DNA from: Nageia nagi
Taxonomy: Eukaryota > Pinophyta
DNA: 64,000 nucleotides
Assembly: GCA_050084985.1 (NCBI GenBank)
Contig: JBITNC010000001.1
Span: forward strand, 85,622,001 to 85,686,000
Direction of reading: 5' to 3'
Under the pieces are notes generated by a model. It searched no databases. It was not told the DNA's origin and was given only the letters and a program-made list of their open reading frames with translations. The translations under genes were made by a program, and so were the position numbers. Positions 11,620 to 21,749 of the stretch are shown one piece after another (positions within the stretch are counted from its first letter, which is position 1; each line of letters begins with the position of its first letter).

Positions 11620-12330
11620 TCTTATCTACTTATGCTCTCCCTTTGCGCTTCATGCGATCTAAGGTGACCAGAATAGACCTGATAAAAGGGAGTAATTAAT
11701 TTTTCTTTTATTTCACATTCACACTATCATTAATTTGGTTAATTTACCCACACATAATGACCTCTTACCAAGTTTTCCCTTACCACTCCATTGGAGGTCG
11801 AAGGGATATGTGACTAGTAAGAGGAGGTAATTTACTACACATAATACTTCCACAATTGGAAGGGGTAAATGAATCACAATTAATTTGGAATTAACCTAAA
11901 GGAAAATAAATCGAGTTTTGGGTAGTGTAAATCATATTAAAAGGTTAATGAATTGGAGGGATTTGAATACATTAAGTACTTTCACTTAACAAAGTATGCT
12001 CTCACTTTTGTGCTTCAAGCGATCCTAAGTGATTAGAAATAAGTTAAGCGAAAGAGGTAAAATTTATTCACATTTTATTTGGAAATATACTTCACATTAA
12101 CACTCTTAAATATGTCTACCCTTACCACTCCATTGGAGGTCGAAGGGATATGTGACTCTTGGAGGAGTAATTGAACCTCAATTAATTTATCTACACTTAA
12201 TGGCTTTTTACTAAGTCTACTCTTACCACTCCATTGGAGGTCGAAGAGATATGTGACTAGTAAGAAGAGGAAATTTATCACATATAAAACTTCCACAGCT
12301 GGAAGGAGTTAATGAATATCATTAAGAGGT
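11620..12330 (+). repeat. Element A leader modules
   Basis: Three copies of a module CTTACCACTCCATTGGAGGTCG followed by AAGGGATATGTGACT start near 11778, 12121 and 12222. Two copies of TATGCTCTC...TTCAAGCGATC-type sequence lie near 11630 and 11996. The inner CCATTGG is self-complementary. Diverged versions are in B's leader at 1290-1900, so the arrangement has been kept in two separate elements. Confidence 0.8.
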
Positions 12331-12527
12331 TGGATAATGAATACATTATAATTAAAAAAGAACAACGGGGTTTATTAAGGTCAAAGATTCACTTAAAATA
12401 AACTTTTGATTGTATCACATTAAAATAAGATAAGTAAATGGACATGAATGTTTGGGAGGGTAGTATGCATAAATGTATTTTACTTGTTTAAATGCATTTC
12501 ATAAGGCCTTAAAGGAATTTTATAATT

Positions 12528-13286
12528 ATGAGGTTTGTCTTGGTTGCACTTTTAAATTATGTTCCTTTTTCTATCAAAGTAAAACCAAAAATACAAAGAC
12601 TATGGTCACATCTTGCCAAGTCAACTTTAGATACTTATTCTACTTCAAAGGTCATGAAGAATGATTTTTATATCGACATTGAAAAGCTTTTAGCATACTT
12701 AGCAAAAATAGAACAATGTACCATACCTCTTCTTCAATCCTCAGAAAGCCTTGTTAGATCCCATGAAGAGCTAGAGTATAGTTCTTCTATTCCTTCACCC
12801 TCATCATGGGATGAGTTTGACATTGAAAATAATGAGCCCATCATAAAGATTGAAAACTCATTGACAGATCTCATCAAATTAAAATCTTGTTGTGCATCCC
12901 CTTTTGAGACTATCAAACCTAATGAATCCAATTTGCTAAGGGATGAATCGAGTATTGATGCCAAAGGCCTTGATGCAACATCCTATGCTAAATCATATAA
13001 CCTACTAGAGTTAGATACCTTGATGTCTTCACCCCAACCTTGGGATGAATATGATATTAAAGAAGAGGATTTTGACATGAATCTTGAGGATCTTTTAGAG
13101 CATTCTTCAGAATTGCAATTTCATTATCTTCCCCTTCTTGAGGCTACAAGACCTGCTATCAATTCCCATGAATCTCATGATATTCTTGAGTTCAATGATG
13201 GAACTTGTTCACTTTCATCACAAGTAGAAATTGGAGAGCCTCACATAAGAATTAAAAAATCCATAGATTGCATTATTGAATCTTAA
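12528..13286 (+). CDS. Element A 5' ORF (ORF1), acidic protein of unknown function
   Basis: A 252-codon open frame from ATG at 12528; an in-frame stop at 12510 limits the start. I do not recognise the protein. It is acidic and serine-rich, with two copies of an internal motif: SPSSWDEFDI (about residues 87-96) and SPQPWDEYDI (about 165-174), each followed by a run of acidic residues. It lies between leader and gag, where Ogre/Tat elements are known to have an extra ORF1, but I cannot show homology. The frame continues past the TAA at 13284 into the gag N-terminus without a shift, so it may be the N-terminus of one long gag polyprotein instead of a separate gene. Confidence 0.6.
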   Translation: MRFVLVALLNYVPFSIKVKPKIQRLWSHLAKSTLDTYSTSKVMKNDFYIDIEKLLAYLAKIEQCTIPLLQSSESLVRSHEELEYSSSIPSPSSWDEFDIENNEPIIKIENSLTDLIKLKSCCASPFETIKPNESNLLRDESSIDAKGLDATSYAKSYNLLELDTLMSSPQPWDEYDIKEEDFDMNLEDLLEHSSELQFHYLPLLEATRPAINSHESHDILEFNDGTCSLSSQVEIGEPHIRIKKSIDCIIES

Positions 13287-14534
13287 GAATTTCAATCTCA
13301 AAGAAATGAAAAATATAAAAATAAAATTTCCAAAGCTAACACACATGAGCTTAGGAATGAACATCCATGTGGGGAATCAACACATCATGATAATGATACA
13401 AAGTTTTATGAGGATGAATGTTGTTCAAACCCACTAAAAATACCTTCAAAATATCAAACTAGCTTAATGAAAATTTGGGAATGTGATAAAGAAGATAGCC
13501 CTACAACAAATAAATTACTTAGGAATATTTTCTATGATGAAAAAGCTAAAAATATTTTGCAAAGGGAATCCCATAAACAACAACAAGCATGTTCTTCTCA
13601 CGATCAACATGACAAAACCTTCAATGAGTTTGTAAAAGAAATGAGACAAGAAGAGATGAGGCAAAAGCATGATGTAAAAACTTATGCAAACCAAAAGAGT
13701 CAAGCTTGGATGCAATTATCATCACCTTTTAATTACCAAGTATGGAGATATCAAAACTATTACTATAATCAATAAAGAGAATTGCCTCTTTAGAGTTTAG
13801 ATTATCAACCTCAAAGCCCCTCTTCACAAGCTAGGATAACTGACCCCACCTATCAAAAAACACTTCATAGGGCTAGGTCTTGTATGGAATATTTTGATAG
13901 AATGACCTTGTATTTAGTAAGAACCTCACAAACAAATCCTCAATGTAAGATCTCAAACAAATTTTTCTATGATCCTTATTCCTATGAGAAACCCTCATCG
14001 CAAGAAAAATGTAGAAAAGCTTTAGCTAAACAATTCAAGGTAGGAGAGATACCCTCTTCTGTGGAGTTGGAGCCAAAGAGAAAACACATAGAGAGAGATT
14101 ATGAAGAAACTATAAACTTTAGTAAAAGATATGAAGATGTTCAAAGTAAGTTAGGAGAGGAAGCCAAACTTAAAGAAAAGAATATAGAACTCAAAGAAAA
14201 AGAAAAGCAAGAGCTTGACAAACAACGATAAATTTTTGATAAGGTAAAACAAGAAGTTCAAGATAGTTGGTTACTTCATGAGAAGTCTCAACAAAATAAA
14301 GTACAACCATTTACAACTCTTAGAAATCCAATGCAAGGGCATCATTTACCTTCTAATCTTCCATCATTATCATCTTCATCATTGTTATCAAGATTTCTTT
14401 CTAATGAGGAATCTTATAATTTAGACCTAAAGTCAGAAAGAAATACCAATCATAGAAGATACCAAAAACATCCTCAAGGTAGTTGGATAGGTAAAGAATT
14501 AGAAGATTTCATGAAAGATTTCATGAATAAATAA
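13287..14534 (+). pseudogene. gag: Element A gag N-terminal extension, broken by stops
   Basis: Same frame as the upstream ORF1 and the downstream gag core, with in-frame stops at 13773, 13791, 14229 and 14532. A Q/N/Y-rich part around 13560-13775 is followed by SQEKCRKALAKQFK and a lysine/glutamate-rich stretch (about 14100-14225) that looks like a coiled coil. Then comes a serine cluster near 14343-14400. No domain recognised. The uninterrupted frame with only nonsense changes indicates it was recently coding. Confidence 0.65.
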
Positions 14535-15323
14535 ATGAACATATCAAGGTTCAAGAAGTTGACATATGATAATATTTGCAATGAACCCATCCATCCAAGT
14601 GTCCTTAAGAAGAAATTACCTTACAACTTTGAAATGCCTAAGATAATTCCTTTTATAGGAAATCAGGATCCTAAGGAACATTTAAGATGGTTAAAGTTTT
14701 CAAATTACCTAATTTCTAATGATGAGGACTTGATTATATGTTTTTTCCCCATGATGCTTACAACCCAAGCCCTGGAATGGTATAATAATTTGCCATGACA
14801 TAGTATTTATTCATTTCCTCAATTGGCAAACTTGTTCTTACAACATTTCAGGATTTATATGAAAGAGGAATCTTCTATTATGGATCTTGTAGAACTAAAA
14901 CAATCTCATAATGAATCAATTGTTGACTTTATTTCACGATGGAGGGATATACTCTATGGCATGCCATATACCTTACCTCAGGAGGAGTTAGTTAAATTAT
15001 TCAATCAAAATTATTTAAGACCTATAGCTAGTATATTACAAATCCAACAATATAATACTCTCGAAGAAGTTATTGCTCAAGCAGTTATAATTGAGAAGGA
15101 CAAGATTAAATACAGTGAAATAAAAATTACAAGAAAAGAAAAATATAACAAAAATGAGTATTGTAATTATCACCATCAAAGAGGTCATAGTACAAAAAAT
15201 TGTCTAGCATTGAGAAATAGAACTCAAAATTCAATCAAAGATAATAACTTGGAAGTTGAAGAACATACTTCTATTTTAGATCAAAATTTAAAAAATTATC
15301 AAGACTCACTTAATATCAAGTAA
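14535..15323 (+). pseudogene. gag: Element A gag core with zinc knuckle
   Basis: Capsid-type gag domain: CNEPIHPSVLKKKLP, DPKEHLRWLKF, ALEWYNNLP, FLQHFRIYMKEE, LVELKQSHNESIVDFISRWR and LVKLFNQNYLRPIAS. A zinc knuckle of the form C-x2-H-x4-H-x4-C (CNYHHQRGHSTKNC, about 15160-15201) follows, as is typical of Tat gag. The core has one in-frame TGA (14796) and the frame ends at TAA (15321). Gag would coat the element RNA and form particles. Element B's gag (4225-5100) is the close relative. Confidence 0.85.
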
Positions 15324-15355
15324 ATACAGTATCTATTGTACCTAATTACAGTCAA

Positions 15356-16237
15356 GTGACACCCACCAGGAATCCAAGTAATCAACCTATCATAAGAATA
15401 GTTGGAGTTGATACTGGAACTCAAAACATACAAGAAAAACAAATTGACATATCATATAATCAAAAATCCAAAATGCAAGTCCCTCCATTGATACATCAGC
15501 CTATAATTTCTTTTTATGACCATGAGAGACAACCAAACAAGGGACCTCAAGGGTTAGATCCACCTCTCCATGTCATCGGTAAAGTAAATGGTAAAATTAT
15601 TAAGAGGATATTAATAGATGAAGGGTCAGATGTCAATATCATATCTACATTGGCATATCACAAATTGAATCTTCCTTTCTCTCATATTTCTTTACCATCA
15701 TTACAAATAAAAGCATTTAATAATGCCTTATGTTCAACAATAGGGTCGATAGTGTTATCCATCACCATTGGATGTAAGATGATACAAACATCATTATATA
15801 TCATTGAAGGGAACATTGAACAATATAATATTCTTTTAGGTAGACCATGGATTCAAGAAATGAAATGTGTCCCGTCTACATTTCATGGTTGTCTAAAATA
15901 CATTCATGAGGGAGTACTCCATTGTGTACGAAGAGATGAAAATCCATACTCACATTATAATATTACAAAATCATCAAAAATGAAACCTCCTATGCAAAAT
16001 TCAAAGGGGAAATCATTATCCACCTTTGCTAAGCAAGTGCATAATCATAAAGATATGAGATGGAAATTAAAATCCAAATATGATTACATTGATGGAATGC
16101 AATCTTTGGAACAACCTAAGAGGGTGGTAGATCATATAATGAAAGAAAACCTAAAGCCTAAGTCAATAAAATATGATAAGTATGGACATCATGTTTATCA
16201 TCACCAACTGGGGCATGATACTGAACATTGCCACTAA
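15356..16237 (+). CDS. pro: Element A aspartic protease, largest intact frame of pol
   Basis: A 293-codon open frame, one frame off gag. Residues 70-100 hold PPLHVIGKVNGK and the active-site strand RILIDEGSDVNII with catalytic Asp near residue 88; Tat-type proteases have DEGS or DGGS where many retropepsins have DTG or DSG. Residues 150-185 have NILLGRPWIQEMKCVPSTFHG, the flap-following C-terminal motif. Near the C-terminus YHHQLGHDTEHC looks like a second, degenerate zinc knuckle with its first Cys replaced. The listed start is a GTG; the frame is open upstream to about 15314, so it was likely translated as part of a gag-pro fusion. No RT follows. Confidence 0.8.
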   Translation: MTPTRNPSNQPIIRIVGVDTGTQNIQEKQIDISYNQKSKMQVPPLIHQPIISFYDHERQPNKGPQGLDPPLHVIGKVNGKIIKRILIDEGSDVNIISTLAYHKLNLPFSHISLPSLQIKAFNNALCSTIGSIVLSITIGCKMIQTSLYIIEGNIEQYNILLGRPWIQEMKCVPSTFHGCLKYIHEGVLHCVRRDENPYSHYNITKSSKMKPPMQNSKGKSLSTFAKQVHNHKDMRWKLKSKYDYIDGMQSLEQPKRVVDHIMKENLKPKSIKYDKYGHHVYHHQLGHDTEHCH

Positions 16238-19200
16238 TTAAATCATGCCTTTCATGGTTTGATGGATGATAGATGATTTGAATTAGATATACATTTATTG
16301 ATAGATAACAATTTACATCATCAACAAAATACATATATACATTCCACACAATTAAACAATGATGAATTATGTTATTTGCATAAGGATATTCAATCTCCTT
16401 CACATCGTTCACATTGGGGTAGTCATCCCCCATCTTACTTTTGATATCCTTATGTTCTACATAGATCACATTGGGGTAGTTTCCCTCCATCATAAAAAAA
16501 ATAAATAAATAAAAAAATAAAAAATAAAAAAAAATCATCAAAACATGATTTAGAAATCACACAAACATCAAAATATGATTAAAAAACTAAAATGATCATA
16601 TCTGATAGGTTATAATATGTTTATTGCATTTCCATGTCTTCCTCTTTTTCCACCTCATATTCATCCCCCATTATGTTGGAATATTTGAGTATTAGATTAT
16701 ATTCTAACAATTCATCAAGGCATATATACTATACATTATCCATGATCACTTCCATACCGTTATACAAATATGTTTAATACTTATTGTAAAAGAAATAGTT
16801 TATGAAAGTAATATTCTTATTGACTTTACCAACCTTCATCATGAAATTTTTGAAATTTTGGATGATAAACAAACATGATTATGATACACTTAAGGTTATT
16901 GCAGACTCATACACATCTTCACATTTAAATAATCTTAAAACAGTCAAGAATGAGGTGTTACAAGAACATGATTTCAAGTGAAAGTATTACATGTTCATCC
17001 TATTATTCGCTTCATCTCGAACCCAAGAATCATTTGATAGTTAAAAAAAAAAAGGTGAAAAGAGATGACAAAAAAAAAGAATTACTACATTATATCAATG
17101 ATTCTTGGGTGATTACAATATCCTCTACCAGGGCTATGGACGCCTGACTGGCAATAGAGCAAGGTTGTAGCGGGATCGAGGGGTTAATCCTCATCGAGGC
17201 TATGGATGCCTGTCTAGCAATGGGGCATACCTTACGAGTGGTGACATGTCCATATTGGTTAGTGACCTTCTTTCCTATGGACCTTTGTATGTTTCATATG
17301 GATGAACTAGCTTATATATTTTATGCTCTTGTGACATTTAGTTTGAGATTGTCTAGAGATGGAAATAAATATCATTGCACACATATGAGTCTATGATAAT
17401 TTTGAGAACATCATGACTTGGTTTTATATCATCTAAATAAGAAAAAATCTAATGGTGATTGGTTAATATGGTCAACTTGAATATTATGATCATTACATTT
17501 CTTCATCCTCCCATGCCTCCATCCCATACTATTTATTATTACATAGTAATTAATATTACACTTATATTTATCAATGCCTTGATGAGTTGATTAGTCTATC
17601 TCTCTAAATACTCAATACATCCTATGTCCATTCATTTGTTATACTATTTTCATATTAACATCCACTATCCCCCCATACACGTTATACTATACCAACTTTC
17701 ATATTTTATTATCCAACATCCATATATTTCCTAAATCCATCTTTACCGATTGTTAAATTGGAGGTGCTTCCATATTATTTGAGAAAAAGAGTGAGTAATT
17801 GCTCTCCCCATTAATATGGGAGTCAACATTGTTGTTGTTAAAACCTTTTTGCTTCTATTCTTATCTACAAGTTTAAGCAAGAAACTACCCTTAGTAGATT
17901 GATAAAAGTCAACCCTAGAACATTGTTAAATTTTATAGCTTCCATTATTCTTTGAGATCGAGAATAAGAAATTATTCTCCCCATTGAATTGGAATTCAAT
18001 GTTCTTTTCCTATCATATCCCATCCATTTCAACCCCCTAGAACATCGTTAAAAAGCTTCCATCATTCCTTGGGATCAAGAGTAAGAAATTGCTCTTCCCT
18101 TTGAATTGGAAGTCGATGTTTTCTCCCCTTTTCATTCATTATCATCTACCCATAAATTGAATGTGTGTTACATCTTGTTCCATATCCTTTGCACATGTTA
18201 TCATAAAAAAAAAAGTATTAGCAATCAAGTTTGGTAAATGATACAATCTAATACTGCAATTTTTCAAATCATTATCCTTAAATTTGAAGATATTTAATAA
18301 TATCAAAATCAACATTTAAAAAATAAAAATACAATAATAATCCCATACATATTCAATGGGATAATTGTTAGCATCATATTCCTCATCATGAATCTTTGAT
18401 GATATCAAATTATAAACAATTCCATCCTGAAATCTTTGATAATGATTTTTGCAAGAAATGATAATGAAACCCATTTTGCTAGGGCAAATAGTAGAATTAT
18501 CAAACATTAAAATGTTATCTACTTTGAAAAGACTCCATGTCGCATACATGCTAATGGCAAAGAGCCTATGGAATAAAGCGTTCCATGAAATAGCATATGT
18601 AGACAAGCATGAATACCTAGTAAGGTGTAGAACCTGTTTTCAAAATACTTTGATTGTGAAAATTTAGAAAATTTATGTTTGATTATAACTTGGGGCAACT
18701 ATGATTGTCCATGACCCAAAGCAAATCATTTGCCTCTATCATCAACCAACAAAATCAAGATTTAAAATATTCATACATAAGTTGATAAACTCAAGTGTAC
18801 GAGTCTTGACTTAACCACTTACCAACCTCAAGTATATTATCACCTACTTATGAGTCTAATGGTATTTGTATAAGTCTACAATGATAACATATTAGTTTAT
18901 TTGTATCTTCTTAAGATACATGACTATGTTTGCTCACCACATCATGCCACAAAAAAAAAAGATAACCAAATAAATATGCAAACTTGATCATAAAAAAGAT
19001 AACACCATTTATTATTTATGATCTTACAATGAATCACGAACTTCCTAGTTCAAATCATATGTCATGTTATGCATGTTTAGTCATCACTTATTGTTATATG
19101 TATTCAAGAAACACTAGTCATCAAAAAACATGATTCCAATGATTTTTGTAAAACATATTCTTCTAGAGTAATAACATAATAATCAAAATTTTAATTAGTG

Positions 19201-19820
19201 CACACAAAAGGGGACTTCATGTCATATACCTAACTCAGCTCCATACATTTCCTTAGGGTAAACACCAGACACCCATGTAATGATATATGGAAATAAGCCT
19301 TTAGTACCTAGTTGGTGCACAACCAACGTGTGTTCAAAATACTTCAATTGCAAAGCTCAAGAAATCATACTTGGATAATTAGGGTAAATACAATTTCCCA
19401 TGACCTAAAATCAAACCTTATGTTCACCTATAAATGATTGAAACAATAAGGTTAGAATCACTCGTACATTCATCTTACTTGTTCACTAGCTAATATGCAT
19501 TAGTTTTTTGAATAGTCTATCATCATCATCACTGACATCATTAGTTAGTTCAAAAGGGGCCATAATGCTAAGAAAAGCACCATAATCAAAATAAGCCCAT
19601 GATCACATAGCAATATCATGGCTACATCTCTCTTAAAATGTACCCAAAACATTGTTAATTATAAAATCGAAAGTTATATGTCTACTCACGGTTAAGGTAA
19701 TTAGGATTGCCTATAACCTAAAATAAGATATTTATGCTCAATATGATTCTAAAATACTTATGCAAAAGATCATCATGAAACCCATTCTATTGGGTTAAAA
19801 GCAGAGAAAAATGAAAGATG
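16238..19820 (+). other. Element A 3' non-coding region with diverged repeats
   Basis: No reverse transcriptase, RNase H or integrase motif in any frame. The stretch 16940-17230 (for example GATTACAATATCCTCTACC and AGCAAGGTTGTAG) is homologous to 23860-24070 in element B's 3' region. Modules of the type TTCAAAATACTT-GATTG recur near 18640 and 19331 and lead into the 147-bp array. Short open frames at 16950-17396, 18316-18667 and others have no recognisable domain. Confidence 0.7.
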
Positions 19821-20262
19821 ACTTGTATATACAAAACAAGCTTCCTATCACATACTCACTTCGGCATGCGGAGACAAACTAGAGTCTTGTCATGCAACTA
19901 CCATAAATAGCACATAGTATGGAGATAAACACAAGTGAAGTTTTGATATACAACATCACTATCTCAAACTTGTATATACAAAACAAGCTTCCTATCACAT
20001 ACTCACTTTGGCATCCATAGACAAACTAGAGTTTTGTCATGCAACTACCATAAACAGCACACAATATGGAGATAAACACAAGTGAAGTTTTGATATACAA
20101 CATCATTATATCAAAATTGTATACATCAAATAAGCTTACCATCACATACTCACTTCGGCATGCATAGACAAACTAGAGTCTTGTTATGCAACTGCCATAA
20201 ATAGCACATAGTATGGACATTGACACAAGTGTAATTTTGATGTATTATAATATCATTTTCAA
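19821..20262 (+). repeat. Three-copy 147-bp tandem repeat in element A
   Basis: Units begin at 19821, 19968 and 20115 (ACTTGTATATACAAAACAAG and variants), spaced exactly 147 bp. Units 1 and 2 are nearly identical; unit 3 is more diverged. A homologous single diverged copy is seen in element B near 28740-28900 (TATCACATGCTAGCTATGGT...). Confidence 0.93.
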
Positions 20263-20338
20263 AATGTATCAATTACAAAAGTTAAAAAATCATATTTATT
20301 CATGGTAAGGACTATCCTCATGACAACACTAGATGATA

Positions 20339-20361
20339 ATATATATATATATATATATATA
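20339..20361. repeat. (AT)n microsatellite
   Basis: Short run of about 11 AT units in element A's 3' region. Confidence 0.9.
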
Positions 20362-20884
20362 ATAAGTTTTGATTTAGAGAAGTTATAATTATATCCTACT
20401 AAAAGATCTTAAGCTTTATATGAAAAAAGATTTTGATGATATTTCTTAAAAATATCGTTAACATTTACAAATATCAAAGGAGATAAAATGTGATGTATCA
20501 TTGTTACAGGAGATCATCTTAAAACCCCATTGTCGGGATAAAGGACAACACCATCAAACTCATATACTAAAGAGGACTTATACGGTACATGTGTGCTTAG
20601 ACATGCAAAATGACATAATAGAAATGTCATGCAACTGTCACACAAGCTTAACACATTGTCATACCAAAAATAGTCACTTCTGAAGTATATTCAAATTTGT
20701 TTTCAAAACCACATCAAACGTAAAATTAAAACACATTTTATCATAATTTGATAAATCAAAATTTCGATTCATCTAAGAAATTGAGTCAAAACTTATATCA
20801 TAAAAAAGAAACAATAAATAATCAAGTGACAAAGCTTCTCATTCTATATTTTTGAAATTATCAACCGCATTTTCGATTGATAAT

Positions 20885-20900
20885 TCAAAAAGGGGCAAAA
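20885..20900 (+). other. Polypurine tract of element A
   Basis: TTCAAAAAGGGGCAAAA directly precedes the 3' LTR, the place of plus-strand priming. Element B has a close match before its own 3' LTR (29103-29119). Confidence 0.8.
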
Positions 20901-21749
20901 TGTAGACACCTAAAAATGTCCCCTTGTTAACTAGTAAATGTTGGAATAATCATAACTCTTTATACAAGCCTCAAAAAAGTTTGAAAACTCCATTATTGGA
21001 TAGCTCTCATCGATTACATGCAAAACAAGTGGTCACATGACCCCTTTTGGATAAAAATTGACTATTTGGTGGTCATTTTAAAATTGTTATAAAAATTGAA
21101 AACCAGTCACCGACGACCCAAAACAAATGCTGATGTTTTGGAATGGTCGTCGGCATTCGCCTAGTAATCGCTGATGACTCTGTAATAGCCAAATAGAAAC
21201 CAAAATAGTAAGAGAAAGTTGAAACATTTCATTCTTCCAAGATGATGTGGATAGAGGGGGTCAGTTATGACCTACGGGGGCTTTTCACTTCCCCTTACCA
21301 GCCTTGGAACGTCTCACCCAAAATCTATAAATACAAGCCAATACAAAGCAATTGGAGGAGGATCTTGGCCCAATTTTGAAGTAGAGTAATGCTACCAAAA
21401 TCTTGTGAGCTCATAACTTTTATTATTTTATGCTAGCTTCAATTTAATACGTGTCATACATAGATGCTTTGATGTTATTGTCTTTTGCATGTGTGTAGGA
21501 TTTACAGGTTGTTCATATCAAGGAGACAAGCAAGCAACTCAAAAACAATGGAGATCTAATACTCTTATTTTAGAAAATGGCATTTGTAAAAGTCCCTTCC
21601 AAGGGCAAATTGTAGTTTGAGTTGAAAATCAATATCAATTTACAATTACAACATGTTTATCTATTTTACATAATTTGAGGTTTAGTGAAAATTTAAGAAT
21701 AATTGTATTTCATGTTATTCTTTATTCCAGCTCTATTTTCATTGCAACA
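20901..21749 (+). repeat. Element A 3' LTR
   Basis: Partner of 10258-11106, 849 bp, with TG...CA ends and no indels relative to the 5' LTR. It is followed by AGTTG, near-identical to GGTTG before the 5' LTR. Confidence 0.93.

Larger units (their letters stand above)
10258..21749 (+). mobile_element. Element A: gag-protease-only (TR-GAG-like) LTR element nested in B
   Basis: LTRs of exactly equal length (849 bp) at 10258-11106 and 20901-21749 bound an 11.5-kb element. It has a primer site, leader repeats, a 5' ORF, gag, protease and a polypurine tract. After the protease (16237) I find no reverse transcriptase, RNase H or integrase in any frame. The leader, primer site, gag and parts of the 3' region resemble element B, so A looks like a non-autonomous derivative of the same Tat-like stock, moved by enzymes of relatives. 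Flanking pentamers GGTTG and AGTTG suggest a 5-bp target duplication with one change. It is younger than B, since it interrupts B. Confidence 0.88.

Noticed and set aside
16158-16541. 127-codon minus-strand frame at the end of element A protease
   Set aside because: Antisense shadow over the protease end and an A-rich tract; no recognisable domain.
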